Shown here: piece by piece, positions 1 to 9,527 of the stretch
Layout: every line of letters begins with the position of its first letter
Position numbering within the stretch: the stretch's first letter is position 1
Assembly: GCF_000423585.1 (NCBI RefSeq)
Contig: NZ_AUIG01000008.1
Location: forward strand, 124,001 to 188,000
From: Salinimicrobium xinjiangense DSM 19287
GTDB lineage: Bacteria > Bacteroidota > Bacteroidia > Flavobacteriales > Flavobacteriaceae
Length of the DNA: 64,000 nucleotides
Direction: 5' to 3'
The notes under the pieces: model-generated
Told to the model about the DNA's origin: nothing
Databases searched by the model: none
The model's input: the letters and a program-made list of their open reading frames with translations, nothing else
Program-made: the position numbers and the translations under genes

Positions 1-375
1 CTTCTTGATACGCTTGAAAGAGAAGGTTTGGGAAGTATTGTGTTCTCACCCCTGGAACAGGGAATTCTCACCTCAAAATATCTTAAAGGGATTCCGGAAG
101 ATTCCCGAGCAGCAATTGAAGGTGGGTACCTCGACCAGAACAATTTAACACCACAGCTTCTGGAGCAGGTAAAAGAACTAAACGAAATAGCTGCAAATCG
201 GGGTCAATCTCTTGCGCAAATGGCCATTGCCTGGCTGTTAAAGGATAAGAGGGTAACTTCTGTTCTAATTGGAGTAAGCCGTATATCTCAATTAGAAGAT
301 AATATAGCAGGATTAAAAAACCTGCACTTCGAAAAGCAAGAGCTGGAAAGGATAGAAGCTATTTTAAAGAAATAG
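1..375 (+). CDS. Aldo/keto reductase, C-terminal part (5' end outside window)
   Basis: The open frame runs from base 1 to a TAG at 373-375, so the gene begins upstream of the window. The visible ~124 residues match the C-terminal third of aldo/keto reductases of the YghZ/AKR14 type: 'FSPLEQGILTSKYL' (barrel strand after the active-site region), 'QMAIAWLLKD' and 'VLIGVSRISQLEDN', which in the family line the NADPH-binding pocket. Members reduce small aldehydes such as L-glyceraldehyde-3-phosphate; the substrate here cannot be told. The gene converges on uxaE and the two coding regions overlap by 12 bp at their 3' ends. Family assignment is firm; function is family-level only. Confidence 0.85.
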   Translation, partial: LLDTLEREGLGSIVFSPLEQGILTSKYLKGIPEDSRAAIEGGYLDQNNLTPQLLEQVKELNEIAANRGQSLAQMAIAWLLKDKRVTSVLIGVSRISQLEDNIAGLKNLHFEKQELERIEAILKK

Positions 376-1602
376 AGGCGCTAAATGTTTTCGGTACAGA
401 TTATCAGTAACATTTTCTTCGATCTGTGCTCTATACCTCTCTAAAAGGGGATAAAACTGCTCCCCTTTTTCTGCCGCTATTTTATAAGCAGTATGAAGCA
501 ACTGCCTGAAATGAGGGTTGTAGTCATGTGAATTCTGCTCATGACGGAGCGCGGCTGCAAATTCTTTTCCGGAAGAGAGATCTTCCGGAGCCGGAAGTTG
601 TGATCTTTCTATTGCTAAAACTGACTTATAATTTTCCGTCAGTTCATCATAGCGATCCAATGCCTCCCTGTATAGGTCCATACTGAAATTAAAACCTTCT
701 CCTTCATTTTCAGCCAGTCCTATAAGTTCTTCAAGCCAGGTGGTACCGGCGGTTTTTAGATGAAGACCTGCATCGTGCTTTTTAATTAATCTGTTGATTA
801 CCCGGTAAAGTGAAAATTTATCACTCCCGGTATGTACGCTTAGTTTTAGATCCTTTGGAAGATCAAATTCCTCAACAGCAAATTTCAGCACGAATAAATC
901 TTCCTCAAATTCCTTTTCAAATCGAGAAATATCACCCACATAATCCACTCCCTTATAGAAGTTGCCGGCAAACTTGGGTGCAATAGTGTTTACAGGTACA
1001 TTGTAATAGGATAAAGCTGCAAGGATAAAGAAAAGTTCCACAGGAGACTGGGAATTTTCCACCTCATCTATAGAAACTTCAATATGTATTTTCTCTTTCT
1101 TGTTCTTTTCAATGTAGGAGTAAACCTCACCGGCATTCTTAATCGCTAAAAGAAACTTATCCAGCATTTCCCGAAGATGGGTTTTAGAAATCTGCATCTT
1201 ATGTTCTATACCGGGAATATTCAACTCTCCCGTATAATCTTTAAAATAAGAAAGAAAATTTTCCTCTTCAGTTGCAGGTGCTTTTTTGCCTATAAATTCG
1301 GCTACATCAATAGTAAAGAAATTGCTCACCGGAAGAAAAGGATCGACAGTTTTAAAATTTATATGGTCTGCATCAACAAAATATGGCTCTTTGAAATCTG
1401 CGGCCTCCACTGCTCTGTCCGCTTCTTCTCTCAGACTTTCCGGACTGCTGCCAACAGTCTCGTGTTCCCGTGCAGACTTATTCCAAACCGGGGTCACCTC
1501 CACTCCCTCCTGTTGGATTCTAATAATGGAATTTAGTTGAGCCCTGCCCTCTTTCCCGAACCTGTCTCCTAATCCAAAAGAATATTTTCCTAATCTGCCC
1601 AT
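364..1602 (-). CDS. uxaE: Tagaturonate epimerase family protein (UxaE-like)
   Basis: 412 residues without a signal peptide, so cytoplasmic. The N-terminus 'KYSFGLGDRFGKEGRAQL' and the overall length resemble the UxaE tagaturonate/fructuronate epimerases, which interconvert D-tagaturonate and D-fructuronate. It is the last gene of the minus-strand pectin operon, 11 bp after a mannonate-oxidoreductase-type SDR that would use its product, which supports the call. The locus also encodes uxaB/uxaA, so this would be a second exit from tagaturonate. Assignment rests on recalled family similarity and context; a related sugar-acid epimerase is the main alternative. Its 3' end overlaps that of the convergent aldo/keto reductase. 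Confidence 0.7.
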   Translation of the reverse strand: MGRLGKYSFGLGDRFGKEGRAQLNSIIRIQQEGVEVTPVWNKSAREHETVGSSPESLREEADRAVEAADFKEPYFVDADHINFKTVDPFLPVSNFFTIDVAEFIGKKAPATEEENFLSYFKDYTGELNIPGIEHKMQISKTHLREMLDKFLLAIKNAGEVYSYIEKNKKEKIHIEVSIDEVENSQSPVELFFILAALSYYNVPVNTIAPKFAGNFYKGVDYVGDISRFEKEFEEDLFVLKFAVEEFDLPKDLKLSVHTGSDKFSLYRVINRLIKKHDAGLHLKTAGTTWLEELIGLAENEGEGFNFSMDLYREALDRYDELTENYKSVLAIERSQLPAPEDLSSGKEFAAALRHEQNSHDYNPHFRQLLHTAYKIAAEKGEQFYPLLERYRAQIEENVTDNLYRKHLAPLFL

Positions 1603-1613
1603 TTTCTTACTTT

Positions 1614-2429
1614 TTATACTCCACTAAAAGCGCCAAATCCGCCGTCTACAGCTACAACTGTTCCGGTAACGAATGATGATGCATCTCCCGCCAGCCAGTT
1701 GGCTGCCCCCTGAAGTTCTTCGGGTTTTCCAAATCTTTTCATGGGTGTTTGGCCAACAATTGTTTCTCCCCGGGAAGTTAGGCTTCCATCGTCATTCAGC
1801 AAAAGATCGCGATTTTGCTCCCCAATGAAAAATCCAGGGGCAATGGCATTAACCCTTATTCCGTCTCCGTATTTTTGAGCCATCTCTACAGCAAGCCATT
1901 TGGTGAAGTTATCAACTGCCGCCTTTGCGGCAGAATATCCCAGAACTCTGGTAAGTGCCCGCTGTGCAGCAAGGGAAGAGATGTTAATAATACTCCCCTT
2001 TTTCTCCTCTACCATTCCGCGGGCAAAAACGAGAGATGGGATGACTGTACCTTTAAAATTCAGCTGATTCACCTCATCAAAAGCATTGAGATCCAGATCG
2101 AAAAAACTTTGATCGGGCGTTATCGTCGCTCCTTTTTGATTTCCGCCGGCAGCATTTACCAGGATATCAACATTACCGAAGGTTTCTTCAATTTTCTTTT
2201 TTGCTGCCAATAATACTTCTTCGTCCAGAACATCGGCCACCAATGCCAGCGCTTTGCCCCCTGCATTCTCTATTTCTTTTACTCTCGCCAGAACAGTATC
2301 TTCGCTTCGGCCAAGAATCCCGACTTTTACTCCTTCGGCAGCAAGTCCCATGGCTATAGCACCTCCCAAAACACCGTTACCGCCGGTTATTACTGCTACT
2401 TTATCTTTTAAGTTATTCATTTTGTCCAA
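1614..2429 (-). CDS. D-mannonate oxidoreductase (fructuronate reductase), SDR type
   Basis: 271-residue classical short-chain dehydrogenase. The nucleotide motif TGGNGVLG lies at residues 15-22, NAAGG at 92-96, catalytic Ser near 151-152 and YSAAK (Tyr165, Lys169) after it. The segments 'FFDLD', 'GFFIGEQNR' and the C-terminus 'GGFGAFSGV' are characteristic of the SDR fructuronate reductases (B. subtilis YjmF/UxuB type) that reduce D-fructuronate to D-mannonate with NAD(P)H. It sits between a GH28 gene and uxaE, which would supply fructuronate. A mannonate dehydratase (uxuA) is not in the window and would have to be elsewhere. A second ATG lies three codons in (2420). Confidence 0.75.
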   Translation of the reverse strand: MDKMNNLKDKVAVITGGNGVLGGAIAMGLAAEGVKVGILGRSEDTVLARVKEIENAGGKALALVADVLDEEVLLAAKKKIEETFGNVDILVNAAGGNQKGATITPDQSFFDLDLNAFDEVNQLNFKGTVIPSLVFARGMVEEKKGSIINISSLAAQRALTRVLGYSAAKAAVDNFTKWLAVEMAQKYGDGIRVNAIAPGFFIGEQNRDLLLNDDGSLTSRGETIVGQTPMKRFGKPEELQGAANWLAGDASSFVTGTVVAVDGGFGAFSGV

Positions 2430-2456
2430 ATTATTCCTGAAACTCTTTATACTAAG

Positions 2457-3839
2457 TTAATCTAAATTTAGTTTAGGCTTTTCTTTTGAAACCGAAGTAG
2501 GTACCGTGGCTTCTTCTCCAATAATTACCTCGTCAAAAATGACATTTTTGGTGTTCGTTATTGAAGTAGCATTTTTGGCTTTGTTTACTTTGATATTAGC
2601 GAGCCTCACATTCTCCACCTTGCTCTCCTCAAAGCCCTGGATCACCACTGCTGTCCCTATGGCTTCTTCACAGGTGACATTGCTGATAAAAACATCTGAG
2701 ATTTTCGAATTAAATCCTTCCCCCTCCCCGTGATAGTTGGCCGTAATATAGAAGCAATCTTCAACTTTTTGAAGTTCTATATCATTGATGTAAATATTCC
2801 GTATGTAACCTCCCCTGTCCGGATTGGTTTTGAAGTAAATTCCTCTTTTCAAATAACCCCAGGCTTTGTTGTTCTCTACATAGACATTCTGAACGCCGGC
2901 CGACATTTCACTGCCAATTACCACTCCGTGAAGGCCTTTAAGCAGGTTATTTCTTATCACAATATTTTCTGAAGGCGTGTGCGAATTAGCTCGTCCTTCA
3001 TGGTCTCTTCCGGCTTTGATGGCGACATTGTCATCTCCGTTATCAAATTTCACGTCCTCTATAAGAATATCACTGGCATATTCCAGATCTAAGCCATCAT
3101 TATTAAAGTTATGAGCGTCGAATTTTAATCCTCTTATAGTGGCACTTTTGGATTTAAGCAGGTGAACGCACCAAAAAGGGGAATCTTCTATGGTAATGTC
3201 TTCAAGAAGTATGTTTTTTGAATTCACAAACTGGATCAATTGCGGACGCAGGTAATGTCCTTCTCCAAAGATCCTCTCCTCCACCGCAATCCCGGAATGA
3301 TTCATGTCTCTGCTTAACTGCTTATCTTTATCCTCAAGCTGCTTCCAAGCTGCCCAGGCTCCGCCTCCTTCTCCGTCAATAGTTCCTTTTCCCGTAATGG
3401 CAACATTTTCCAGTTCATTCCCGTAGATAAGCGGACTGTAATTGTAGAGCATTGTGCCCTCCCAGCTGGTAAGGACCAGAGGATAATCCTTTGGATTTTC
3501 CCCAAACCTGATCTTTGCACCCTCTGCGAGATGAAGGTTCACATTGCTCACAAAATGAATTGGACCATTGACTGTATAAACTCCCTTCGGAACTAGGAGC
3601 GTGCCTCCCTTTCTTTTCTTCAGGTGGTTCATAGCTCTATCAAAAGCACGTTTATTATTAGAAACCGAATCTCCTTTTGCTCCGAATTTTATTATGGTAA
3701 CTGTATAATCGGGAATTTGCGGAAGCTGGATTCTTTCCACGATCTCCTGAATGGCGGCTTTTCTTTCCTGCTCAGACAACTGCGCCTGGGCATTCACTCC
3801 GATCAAGAGCACTACCCACAGTAAAATGAATTTTTTCAT
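2457..3839 (-). CDS. GH28 polygalacturonase-like glycosidase, secreted
   Basis: 460 residues with an N-terminal signal peptide ending near 'VNAQAQ' (residue 20). The beta-helix carries the GH28 catalytic set: NNDGLD at 246-251, GDD at 268-270, a histidine in 'LHGVVIGSEMS' (canonical GHG reads LHG, His kept) and 'RGIYFK' at 332-337 in the RIK position. The family hydrolyses alpha-1,4 galacturonic linkages in pectin; members in such loci are often exo-acting on (unsaturated) oligogalacturonides, which would suit a periplasmic role, but the mode is inference. It lies between kdgF and the mannonate oxidoreductase in one operon. Confidence 0.88.
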   Translation of the reverse strand: MKKFILLWVVLLIGVNAQAQLSEQERKAAIQEIVERIQLPQIPDYTVTIIKFGAKGDSVSNNKRAFDRAMNHLKKRKGGTLLVPKGVYTVNGPIHFVSNVNLHLAEGAKIRFGENPKDYPLVLTSWEGTMLYNYSPLIYGNELENVAITGKGTIDGEGGGAWAAWKQLEDKDKQLSRDMNHSGIAVEERIFGEGHYLRPQLIQFVNSKNILLEDITIEDSPFWCVHLLKSKSATIRGLKFDAHNFNNDGLDLEYASDILIEDVKFDNGDDNVAIKAGRDHEGRANSHTPSENIVIRNNLLKGLHGVVIGSEMSAGVQNVYVENNKAWGYLKRGIYFKTNPDRGGYIRNIYINDIELQKVEDCFYITANYHGEGEGFNSKISDVFISNVTCEEAIGTAVVIQGFEESKVENVRLANIKVNKAKNATSITNTKNVIFDEVIIGEEATVPTSVSKEKPKLNLD

Positions 3840-3844
3840 AATTT

Positions 3845-4183
3845 CTATTTTAGAAAATCCTCCCGCACCGGACTAAAGACATCTATCAACATGCCCTCCT
3901 CAAGACATTCAGCTCCGTGTTTGGCATTGGGCGGCACGAAAAATCCGTCGCCTGTTTCCAGGATTTCAGATTTACCATCAATAGTAATTTTAAACTTTCC
4001 TGAAGCCACCACAGTTCCCTGAGAGTGGAAATGGTCGTGTTCATAACCTACTGCTCCCTTTTCAAATTTCACCTTCACAACCATCAGCTGTGTATTGTAA
4101 CCGGTAACTTGTCGGGAGATTCCGGCGCCTGCCGGTTCCCATTCAGCCTCAGCTTCTTTAAAAAATATGTCTCCTATTATCAT
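3845..4183 (-). CDS. kdgF: Cupin, KdgF-like unsaturated uronate linearising protein
   Basis: Small single-domain cupin of about 112 residues. The start is placed at the ATG at 4183 because it forms an ATGA overlap with the stop of the CE12-PL10 gene (translational coupling); a longer GTG frame to 4210 is unlikely. Motifs 'EHDHFHSQG' and 'GDGFFVPPNAKHG' supply the metal-binding histidines of the cupin fold, and 'DVFSPVREDFL' at the C-terminus is typical of KdgF. KdgF opens 4,5-unsaturated galacturonate produced by pectate lyases to the linear ketouronate, which KduI then uses. No signal peptide, so it acts in the cytoplasm. Position next to a lyase supports the call. Confidence 0.8.
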   Translation of the reverse strand: MIIGDIFFKEAEAEWEPAGAGISRQVTGYNTQLMVVKVKFEKGAVGYEHDHFHSQGTVVASGKFKITIDGKSEILETGDGFFVPPNAKHGAECLEEGMLIDVFSPVREDFLK

Positions 4184-5994
4184 TTTTGAGAAGTATGTTT
4201 TTGTTCCCACTCGGGATATTCGATATTTAATAAATCTTCAGCATAATTATCAATGTAGCTGTAGTTGGTGCGCCGTTCATGCTCAATTTCATCAAGATTA
4301 TATTTTACCACTCCGTCGCGTCCTATAAACATCGGCCTGTTGGTTCCTATTTCGGTAAAGCGTCCCCAAAGCGGGCCACCGTCAGGATCTTCGACCAGAA
4401 TCCGATCCCTCCCGTCAGGCAGATCAGGTCCTTTGATCCACTCCACCCTTTTGCCCATTACCTTTGCTTCTTCAAACCATTGCATCGCGCTTCGGATTGA
4501 TCTTTTGACTTCCTCGGAAGGATTCTCGATCTCCATCAAATACCTCACGATTTCGGCACTTTCCTTTCCGCTTAAAGAGGCTAATTCATAAGCTCTTGCT
4601 TTCGCCGGCTGAAGGGTTTTTTTATCATGCTGGGCACCCCAGACCGTTCTTTTCCCGTCTACTTTTACCTGAGTCGCCAGAATAATTTCCAAGCCCTTAT
4701 CCACAGCTTTACGAGCCTTTTTCTTCCTGTCGGCATCGACAAAAGTATAAGGTTCTTTATTTTTCGCAATATCACGTAGCAGCCTCATCACGCCTACCAT
4801 AGCTCCGTCGTTGTAAGTAATGTGCTCGTAATATCCTTTTTTAAGCGGGTAGAATTGTGGCCAGCCGCCATTGGGATACTGCGCCTCAAGCAGAAAATCA
4901 ATGCCCTTCAAAAAGGCCTTTTTATACTCCTCTTTTCCGGTAGCTTTGTAGACCTTTGCCAAATACCGCAGCTGCGTATGCGTTGCACCATTGTCTATGG
5001 TAGTACCGGCGTCTACGCCACTTAACCTTCTTAGTTCTTCCTTTTCCTGCGGACTCAGTTCAGTAGACATGTCATTATTTTTATACCAACCTCCATTGTG
5101 ATGTTGATAGAGCAATACATTATCTGCAATTCTTTGAGCCTCCTTACTTCCATACCACTGCTCATCCTGCCTTAAAGCTCTTCTCCACGGAACTTTCTCT
5201 GAATATTCCACCTCGCCGACTGAAGCTTCAGTCAGGATCTTCTGAAATATGACCGACTTCTTTATGTATTTCTTCAACTCCAGATCCTGCCTCGCAATCT
5301 CCTGAAGTGCCAGTCTTGCAACAAGGTCTGCACCCATTTTTGAAAGATGAGTATCATCGGTTACTCCCCTTGGCTCATAAGCATCCTCCCCCGGTTCCAG
5401 GTGAAGATGTAATTGTTTTGAATCCTGAGGACCATATGAAATCTCTAACTGTTCAGTAAGTAACTGCATATCAATAAAAGGCACATCCATGTCTTTAGCC
5501 ACCATTCTCACAACCAGCGGATACTCACCATGAGTATCCACTAATACTCCGTTCTCATTAAAATTCCGCCGCACGATGGAGCTGAAAAGAATCGGAGTAG
5601 CTCCTTTTTCCCGGGTCTCCCTCACAAACTTCTCAAGATTGCTCCTGTACTGGGTAAAAGGGTTGGTATACCTGGCGGGATCATTAGCCTTTTGATCGTT
5701 GTGTCCAAACTGAATGAATACGTAATCACCCCGCTTCAGCTGTTCCTTTACTTTTTCCCAGCGACCTTCAGCAATAAAACTTCTGGTACTGCGTCCGTTC
5801 ACAGCATGATTCTGAATATTTATTTCAGAAGTCATCAACTCCGGAAGCATTTGCCCCCAACCGTGTTCGGGATTTTTATCGGGATCCTCTTTGTCGGACA
5901 TTGTTGAGTCGCCAATGAGAAATAACGTCGGCTTTTCCTGGGCCACAAGAGCTACAGAATAACAGATCATGAAGAACAGAAGCAGATTTTTCAT
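4180..5994 (-). CDS. Fusion of CE12 rhamnogalacturonan/pectin acetylesterase and PL10 pectate lyase
   Basis: 604 residues, signal peptide to about 'ALVAQ' (residue 19). Residues ~22-240 are an SGNH hydrolase: GDS at 28-30 (Ser30 nucleophile), NGRSTRSF at 66-73, GHND at 97-100 and a 'DDTHLS' Asp/His block near 217. Residues ~265-600 resemble PL10 pectate lyases, with 'NGGWYKNNDMS', 'TIDNGATHTQLRYLA', 'YPNGGWPQFYPL' and 'YHxITYNDGAM'-like segments. One polypeptide would thus remove acetyl groups and cleave the exposed polygalacturonate by beta-elimination. The stop overlaps the kdgF start (ATGA). Confidence 0.88.
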   Translation of the reverse strand: MKNLLLFFMICYSVALVAQEKPTLFLIGDSTMSDKEDPDKNPEHGWGQMLPELMTSEINIQNHAVNGRSTRSFIAEGRWEKVKEQLKRGDYVFIQFGHNDQKANDPARYTNPFTQYRSNLEKFVRETREKGATPILFSSIVRRNFNENGVLVDTHGEYPLVVRMVAKDMDVPFIDMQLLTEQLEISYGPQDSKQLHLHLEPGEDAYEPRGVTDDTHLSKMGADLVARLALQEIARQDLELKKYIKKSVIFQKILTEASVGEVEYSEKVPWRRALRQDEQWYGSKEAQRIADNVLLYQHHNGGWYKNNDMSTELSPQEKEELRRLSGVDAGTTIDNGATHTQLRYLAKVYKATGKEEYKKAFLKGIDFLLEAQYPNGGWPQFYPLKKGYYEHITYNDGAMVGVMRLLRDIAKNKEPYTFVDADRKKKARKAVDKGLEIILATQVKVDGKRTVWGAQHDKKTLQPAKARAYELASLSGKESAEIVRYLMEIENPSEEVKRSIRSAMQWFEEAKVMGKRVEWIKGPDLPDGRDRILVEDPDGGPLWGRFTEIGTNRPMFIGRDGVVKYNLDEIEHERRTNYSYIDNYAEDLLNIEYPEWEQKHTSQK

Positions 5995-6041
5995 TTTTTT
6001 GAGGATTATATTAGTAGGATATCCTTTTCATAAACATGATT

Positions 6042-7931
6042 TTATTCATTCATAGCTTTTGTCGCCCAGTACCAGTCACTTTCGATACTGAATATATTCT
6101 TAAGATTAAACTTCGCAGCCTCTTCTGAAGTCAGCTGATGCGTCCATTCAGCTCTCGTGGAAGCTGAAGCTCCCGGGCCGGTACTGTTATATTCAGCGTA
6201 GAAGGTTGTTCTTTCCTTATTCGGAAACATCTTGTCTCCCGGCCAGTGTTCCCAGCCTTCAGGAAGAATGTGCTCTCCAAGGTGAGAATTAATAAAAACT
6301 GTTTTTGCATAAGGCCTCCACGGTCTGCCCAGGTAGACTTTGTCGACACCTTCGGCAGCAATAAGCTTACAGTCGATAAAGACATACCCGAATTCCTGAT
6401 TTTGCGGCGTTGCTGCAGCAGTTACAAAAGAATCTTTCAGACTTTTAATAGTGCAGTCTTTAAAAACCGCTGTGGCTTCTCCAAAAATAAAATCTGTTGT
6501 TCCTTCGATATAACAGTTCAAATACAGCTGCCTGCTTCCTTCTGTAGCCGTGTACAGCGTATCCTGGCATCCCAGAATATCTGAATCCTTTATCACAAAG
6601 CGGTCGCCCTCCACGTGCAGCGCTACCGCCTGACCTTCCCCACAGGAAGAATTTTGAATAGTAAGGTTTTCGATCTTTATGTCATTTCCTCTCACTAAAA
6701 CTGTATAGGACATGAAAGTTGAAAACTCTTTTCCTGTTGCCGGATCGATCTTCCCTGAAAAATCGTTGTTTGTAATAATCGTATTCTTTCGGTCTTCCCC
6801 AATGAGCGTTAGCTGCCTTTTCCAGGAAGGAATCTCCAGTTTCTCATTATAAGTACCGGCTTTGATCCTGATCACCACTTCCCCAGGACCAAGATCACGC
6901 GTAGAGTTTATTGCTTCCTGAATGCTACTGAAATCTGCAGTACCATCTTTTGCAACCGTAATTTCTCTGTAAACGTCTCTTGCTGAAGAAGAATTTTTGA
7001 AGATCCTGTCGAGAAAGTTGGTCGTCAATCTCACAGTTTCATCAAACCACGGATGAACGAGCCAAAAGGCGTGAGGCGTTTTATCTATAGTATGGATCTC
7101 GTGATAGATCTGGTTTTCATTAAGGATCTTTACCATGTCATCCCTACCCGCATGAAATCGCGGATAGGAACTGTTGATAAATAAAGTGGGAGGTGTATTC
7201 CCATCTACATATTCCAGTGGTGAAGCTTGCTTCCAGATTTCAAATTTCTCGGCTTTTGTGCCACCCAGCCAGGTTGCAGCCATCCAGCCCTCTTCAGCAT
7301 CGGGATGAATGAAAGAGACAATTCCATCAATGTTGATGATTGCCTGCACCTCATCTGAAAATTCAGATTTCTTGGATTGAAAATTATCTGAATCAGGGGT
7401 TACACCAATTAAAGTTGCGAGCTGTGCTCCTGCCGAAGCTCCTAAAACCGCGATCTTTTCAGGATTTATCTGGTACTGATCTGCATTTTCCTTCATCCAT
7501 TTCAAGGCATCTTTGACGTCAATAACCCCTGCCGGATACACAGCCTCCGTACCCAGGCGGTAAGCGGCGGTAACCGTGACATAACCTTCTGCAGCTAGCT
7601 GTTGCGCCAGTGGCCGCAAATTTTCTTTGCTTCCGGTAAGCCAGCCACCACCATGGATCAACAAAACTGCGGCGAATTTTTCCCCTTTTTCAGCCTTCGG
7701 CACATAAACATCTACAGTCAGATCCTTTTTCGCAGTTCTTTTATAAACTACATCTTCCGAAGCATTTATTCCTTCTGAAATCCGTGATGTTACAGGAGAA
7801 ATGAAAGGATATTCCTTTTTTAGCTTTTCATAAGTGGTAGCAATGGAATAGGGCTTTACCTCCCTCACCTGAGCCAATAACTGAAAAGAGAAGCAGGAAA
7901 CAAGAATAAAAAGAAGGTGATGAGATTTCAC
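6042..7931 (-). CDS. Fusion of alpha/beta-hydrolase esterase and CE8 pectin methylesterase
   Basis: 629 residues with a signal peptide ('FSFQLLAQ', residue ~21). Residues ~60-315 are a carboxylesterase-like alpha/beta hydrolase: oxyanion motif HGGGW at 93-97, nucleophile elbow GASAG (Ser166) and a late 'TPHAFWL' histidine. Residues ~320-625 are a CE8 pectinesterase: 'ITVAKDGTADFSSIQEAI', 'GQAVAL', 'CQDTLY', 'DFIFG' and 'LGRPWRPYA' contain the substrate and catalytic Gln/Asp/Asp/Arg residues. The protein would strip methyl esters and perhaps another acyl group from pectin before lyase attack. It follows the GH28 gene by 69 bp in the same operon. Both domains look intact. Confidence 0.9.
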   Translation of the reverse strand: MKSHHLLFILVSCFSFQLLAQVREVKPYSIATTYEKLKKEYPFISPVTSRISEGINASEDVVYKRTAKKDLTVDVYVPKAEKGEKFAAVLLIHGGGWLTGSKENLRPLAQQLAAEGYVTVTAAYRLGTEAVYPAGVIDVKDALKWMKENADQYQINPEKIAVLGASAGAQLATLIGVTPDSDNFQSKKSEFSDEVQAIINIDGIVSFIHPDAEEGWMAATWLGGTKAEKFEIWKQASPLEYVDGNTPPTLFINSSYPRFHAGRDDMVKILNENQIYHEIHTIDKTPHAFWLVHPWFDETVRLTTNFLDRIFKNSSSARDVYREITVAKDGTADFSSIQEAINSTRDLGPGEVVIRIKAGTYNEKLEIPSWKRQLTLIGEDRKNTIITNNDFSGKIDPATGKEFSTFMSYTVLVRGNDIKIENLTIQNSSCGEGQAVALHVEGDRFVIKDSDILGCQDTLYTATEGSRQLYLNCYIEGTTDFIFGEATAVFKDCTIKSLKDSFVTAAATPQNQEFGYVFIDCKLIAAEGVDKVYLGRPWRPYAKTVFINSHLGEHILPEGWEHWPGDKMFPNKERTTFYAEYNSTGPGASASTRAEWTHQLTSEEAAKFNLKNIFSIESDWYWATKAMNE

Positions 7932-7962
7932 TAATACTAATTTTTAGTTGACTGGACCGAAC

Positions 7963-8002
7963 AAACCGGATTACACGATGAACCAAACAATGATTCCGGT
8001 TT
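7963..8002 (-). repeat. Inverted repeat at the 3' end of the GH28 gene
   Basis: AAACCGGA at 7963-7970 pairs with TCCGGTTT at 7995-8002 (perfect 8-bp arms, ~24-nt loop), overlapping the stop codon of the GH28 gene. No T tract follows in the direction of transcription, so this is not a typical intrinsic terminator; it could protect or process the mRNA between the first and second genes of the operon. Confidence 0.35.
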
Positions 8003-9464
8003 AATATTCCTTGCCGTTTATGGTTGTATTCTCAAATATAATTGGATCACTATGCTCAACGCTTAGCGGAATCTCTGTACTCTTGATCGTCACGTTTTTG
8101 AGCTGCACGTTTTTAACGGGAGACTCTTCCCTTCCTTTAATTAAGATCCCGTATTTTCCGCCATCTTCTACGTTTACATTTTCGAGAAAAATATTCCGTA
8201 TCACCGGCATAAATTCCCCTTCCTGGTTATCATAAATAGCATAATGGGTATTAATTCTTAAAACGGCTTCTTTCACCTGACCTACCTCAAGATCTTTGAC
8301 ATAAATGTTCTCAATAGTTCCACCTCTTCTGGTATTGGTCTTGATCCTGATCGCCCGGTCGAGGTTTGGGCTGCTCATGGTATTATTCCGAACAAAAACA
8401 TTTCTTACGCCGCCGGAAATTTCACTGCCCATCACAACTCCGCCGTGTCCCTCTTTCATGGTGCAGTTCTCAATAACTATATTTTCACTGCTTATCCCGA
8501 CACGTCTTCCATCATTATCACGACCCGATTTAATAGCGATACAGTCATCACCGGTGTCAAACATACATCCGGTAATATGAACATTTTTGCTGTATTCGGG
8601 GTTACAACCATCATTGTTAGGCCCGTGACTAATTACGTTAACATCCTTCACTGTTACATAGTTGGATTTTACGGGATGCATTACCCAAAATGGTGCATTC
8701 ACAAATGTGACTCCTTGGATAAGAACATTTTCACATTCGAAAGGCTGAAAAAAAGCGGGACGGAATTGATGTCCATCTCCAAAAACACGGTCTGATACCG
8801 GAGTACCTTTCTCCACCATCTCACTTAGGCGAGGCAGGTTGTGAGCATCATGCTGCTGTACTCCCCCTTCTTTATAACCGTATTCCTCCTGACCTTTCCA
8901 TGGCCACCAGTTTTCTTTCCCCGCCTGCCCGTTAAAAGTTCCTTTCCCTGTTACGGCAATATTCTTCTGCTGATAGGCGTAGATCAAAGGAGAATAATTC
9001 ATGAATTCCATTCCTTCAAAAGAAGTATGTACTACCGGCAGATAATCTTTTTCATTGGTGGAAAATTTCACCTCAGCCCCTTCTTCTAAATGAAGATTAA
9101 CATTGCTTTTTAGATGAATTGGACCGGTTAAATAAATTCCTTTTGGCACCAGGACTTTACCACCACCCGCTTCGGCACATGCTTCGATAGCCTTGTTAAA
9201 AGCAGTTAAACCAGTGGAGGTTCTGTCGGCAGTAGCACCATAATCCACTACATTAATTACCCGGTCATGGAATTCAGGAATTTGGATACTCTTTACAATT
9301 TCATCTGCCCGTTTCCATGGATCATCAAAACCTGTAGCCTGAACTACCTCTTCATTGTTCTCTACAGATTCGCTTTGGTTTTTACAAGACAGGATGAGTA
9401 GCGCTAAAAATAATCCTGTGATCAGTCTAAAGGAATTCCTCATTAGTAGTTCTCTATATTTCAT
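8001..9464 (-). CDS. GH28 polygalacturonase-like glycosidase, lipoprotein
   Basis: 487 residues; the N-terminus ends in a lipobox 'LLILSC' (Cys27 from the first ATG), predicting an outer-membrane lipoprotein. GH28 features: NNDGCNPE at 283-290, GDD at 305-307, GHGG at 339-342 and 'RAIRIKTN' for the RIK motif. It is the promoter-proximal gene of the minus-strand operon that runs to uxaE and lies just downstream of an operator overlapping its promoter. An alternative ATG at 9443 gives a shorter signal sequence ('MRNSFRL'); the sequence does not decide between them. Exo- or endo-action cannot be told. Confidence 0.88.
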   Translation of the reverse strand: MKYRELLMRNSFRLITGLFLALLILSCKNQSESVENNEEVVQATGFDDPWKRADEIVKSIQIPEFHDRVINVVDYGATADRTSTGLTAFNKAIEACAEAGGGKVLVPKGIYLTGPIHLKSNVNLHLEEGAEVKFSTNEKDYLPVVHTSFEGMEFMNYSPLIYAYQQKNIAVTGKGTFNGQAGKENWWPWKGQEEYGYKEGGVQQHDAHNLPRLSEMVEKGTPVSDRVFGDGHQFRPAFFQPFECENVLIQGVTFVNAPFWVMHPVKSNYVTVKDVNVISHGPNNDGCNPEYSKNVHITGCMFDTGDDCIAIKSGRDNDGRRVGISSENIVIENCTMKEGHGGVVMGSEISGGVRNVFVRNNTMSSPNLDRAIRIKTNTRRGGTIENIYVKDLEVGQVKEAVLRINTHYAIYDNQEGEFMPVIRNIFLENVNVEDGGKYGILIKGREESPVKNVQLKNVTIKSTEIPLSVEHSDPIIFENTTINGKEY

Positions 9465-9505
9465 GTTATTAAATCATCTTTTCCAGATTACATTCCACCT
9501 TTCGC

Positions 9506-9527
9506 TGTAATCGATTGCACTAAAATA
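9506..9527 (-). promoter_or_regulatory. Promoter -7 box with abutting LacI-type operator upstream of the GH28-uxaE operon
   Basis: Read on the minus strand, TATTTTAG (9527-9520, one mismatch to the Bacteroidota -7 box TAnnTTTG) is followed with no spacer by TGCAATCGATTACA (9519-9506), a near-perfect palindrome with the central CG typical of LacI-family operators. The start codon of the GH28 gene is about 42 bp further on. The same arrangement occurs at two other operons of the locus. The LacI-family gene begins 200 bp away on the other strand. Confidence 0.7.
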